Shown here: one piece after another, positions 6,259 to 6,873 of the stretch
Layout of the letters: each line of letters opens with the position of its first letter
Numbering within the stretch: the first letter of the stretch is position 1
Assembly (NCBI GenBank): GCA_038240875.1
Contig: JBBRGG010000193.1
Span: 1 to 6,873 of the forward strand
Direction of reading: 5' to 3'
Source: JBBRGG01 sp038240875
GTDB taxonomy: Bacteria; Planctomycetota; Phycisphaerae; Phycisphaerales; UBA1924
Length of the DNA stretch: 6,873 bases
Position numbers and translations under genes: made by a program
The notes under the pieces: generated by a model
The model's database searches: none
What the model saw: the letters and a program-made list of their open reading frames with translations, nothing else
Told to the model about the DNA's origin: nothing

Positions 6259-6341
6259 AGGAAGCAGCGCGAGTCGGGAATCGCGAACTGCCAATCGAGA
6301 AGAAAGCGAATACCGAAAACCGCAAAAGCGAAAATAGCTAA

Positions 6342-6376
6342 GCAAGACTGATGCGAAGATACCGCATTGTCTGTGC
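6342..6376 (+). other. Imperfect hairpin downstream of smpB
   Basis: GCA-AGAC-TG-ATGCG pairs with CGCAT-T-GTCT-G-TGC around a 7-base loop, giving about 12 base pairs broken by a small internal loop and a bulge. It starts 84 bp after the smpB stop. It could stabilise or end the smpB transcript, but there is no T-tract right after it, so I do not call it an intrinsic terminator. Confidence 0.3.
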
Positions 6377-6423
6377 CGAGTGCCTTTGTCTTCGCCTCTA
6401 CCTCAGCCAAATGCCGAATACAT

Positions 6424-6456
6424 AAAAAAAGAAACAGCCTTGGTTTCCCAAGGCTG
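6424..6456 (-). terminator. Intrinsic terminator of the RRM RNA-binding protein gene
   Basis: On the minus strand a perfect 9-bp stem, CAGCCTTGG/CCAAGGCTG (6435-6456), closes a GAAA loop of the stable GNRA type. It is followed at once by TTTCTTTTTTT (6434-6424). It begins 59 bp past the stop of the leftward RRM gene. On the plus strand the hairpin is not followed by a T-run, so it should work mainly in the minus direction. Confidence 0.93.
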
Positions 6457-6515
6457 ATCACTACATTGTGTTGTGTTTCGTTCACAAGGTGGTGTACACC
6501 AAGTGATCGAAGGGT

Positions 6516-6857
6516 TTACCAGCTGCCACGGCCGCCGCCGGAGCCGCCGCGACCACCGCCGCCGCCGCCGCCACCACCACCGAAGCCACCACGACCGCCG
6601 CCGCCGCCACCGGCTTCACGAGGCTTGGCTTCGTTGACGGTCAGATCGCGACCATCGACGTTCTTGCCTGACAAGGCTGCCATCGCAGCCTTGGCTTCCG
6701 CGTCGTTGTTCATCTCAACGAAACCGAAACCGCGGGGACGGCCCGTTTCGCGGTCCATGACCAACGAAGCCGAGGAAACCGCGCCGTGGGGCTCAAAGAG
6801 AGCCTTCAACTGGGATTCCGTGGTGCTGAACGACAAATTACCTACGTACATCTTCAT
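6516..6857 (-). CDS. Glycine-rich RRM RNA-binding protein
   Basis: A single RNA-recognition motif fills residues 1-80. RNP2 is MYVGNL (3-8) and RNP1 is RGFGFVEM (42-49), with the aromatic residues that stack on RNA in place (Y4, F44, F46). A tail of almost pure glycine with scattered arginines (83-113, RGG-like) ends in GSW. The total of 113 residues fits the small bacterial and cyanobacterial Rbp-type proteins, which bind single-stranded RNA and are often tied to cold or stress responses; that role here is inferred. I chose the ATG at 6857 because MKMYVGNLSF matches the usual family start. A TTG at 6872 on the window edge would add five residues (beginning with the start Met, then DGCS) that the family does not need. 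Only 16 bases of upstream sequence are visible, so the promoter cannot be judged. The gene converges with smpB and has its own terminator. Confidence 0.93.
   Translation of the reverse strand: MKMYVGNLSFSTTESQLKALFEPHGAVSSASLVMDRETGRPRGFGFVEMNNDAEAKAAMAALSGKNVDGRDLTVNEAKPREAGGGGGGRGGFGGGGGGGGGGRGGSGGGRGSW
6552..6581 (-). repeat. Trinucleotide (GCC/ACC) tract encoding polyglycine
   Basis: Ten glycine codons in a row (GGC/GGT on the minus strand) form a 30-bp trinucleotide run inside the RRM gene's tail. A shorter one lies at about 6594-6609. Such tracts can slip by whole codons, changing tail length without a frameshift. Confidence 0.85.
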
Positions 6858-6873
6858 GCTGCATCCATCCAAA

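Noticed and set aside
6490..6501. 12-bp perfect palindrome TGGTGTACACCA after the RRM gene
   Set aside because: About one or two such palindromes are expected by chance in this window, and it lies between stop codon and terminator where no operator is expected.
6259..6515. Possible tmRNA (ssrA) gene next to smpB
   Set aside because: No tRNA-like acceptor or T-arm with GGTTC-type loop and no plausible tag-peptide frame; the stretch holds only a hairpin and the RRM gene's terminator.

Overview
The window reads as chromosomal DNA from a bacterium, most likely a planctomycete and perhaps of the class Phycisphaerae. This is inferred from the look of a long TonB-like protein with a C-terminal TonB-type domain and a W-x-G-F motif in its stalk, from weak or absent Shine-Dalgarno sequences before several genes, and from moderately high GC. 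No marker here fixes the taxonomy. I see no phage, transposon, CRISPR array or defence island.

Left part (1-3358, minus strand): two genes read leftwards. The first is a 710-residue membrane-anchored, proline- and glutamine-rich TonB-like protein (1226-3358). After an 87-bp gap comes a secreted protein of unknown family (1-1138), which starts at TTG, carries a clear signal peptide and runs off the left edge in an in-frame 15-bp tandem repeat. The short gap with no terminator suggests co-transcription. The pair looks like an envelope-associated module, but no ExbB, ExbD or receptor gene is visible.

Middle (3359-5642): a 274-bp divergent intergenic region separates the pair from plus-strand genes. 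These are a stand-alone NAD(P)H-hydrate epimerase (nnrE, 3633-4625) and a fumarylacetoacetate hydrolase-family enzyme (4794-5642). Between them lies a G-rich array of ten 7-bp repeats (GATGGGC then GATGAGC), preceded by two 14-bp relatives. The array has G-quadruplex potential and supplies ATG codons just before the hydrolase gene.

Right part (5643-6873): smpB, the tmRNA-binding protein of trans-translation (5776-6258, plus strand), converges with a small glycine-rich RRM RNA-binding protein (6516-6857, minus strand). A textbook intrinsic terminator with a GAAA loop serves the RRM gene.

The genes on the right are metabolic-repair and RNA housekeeping genes. The notable features are the two-gene secreted/TonB-like pair and the number of tandem repeats (15 bp, 24 bp, 7/14 bp, GCC tract) in under 7 kb.
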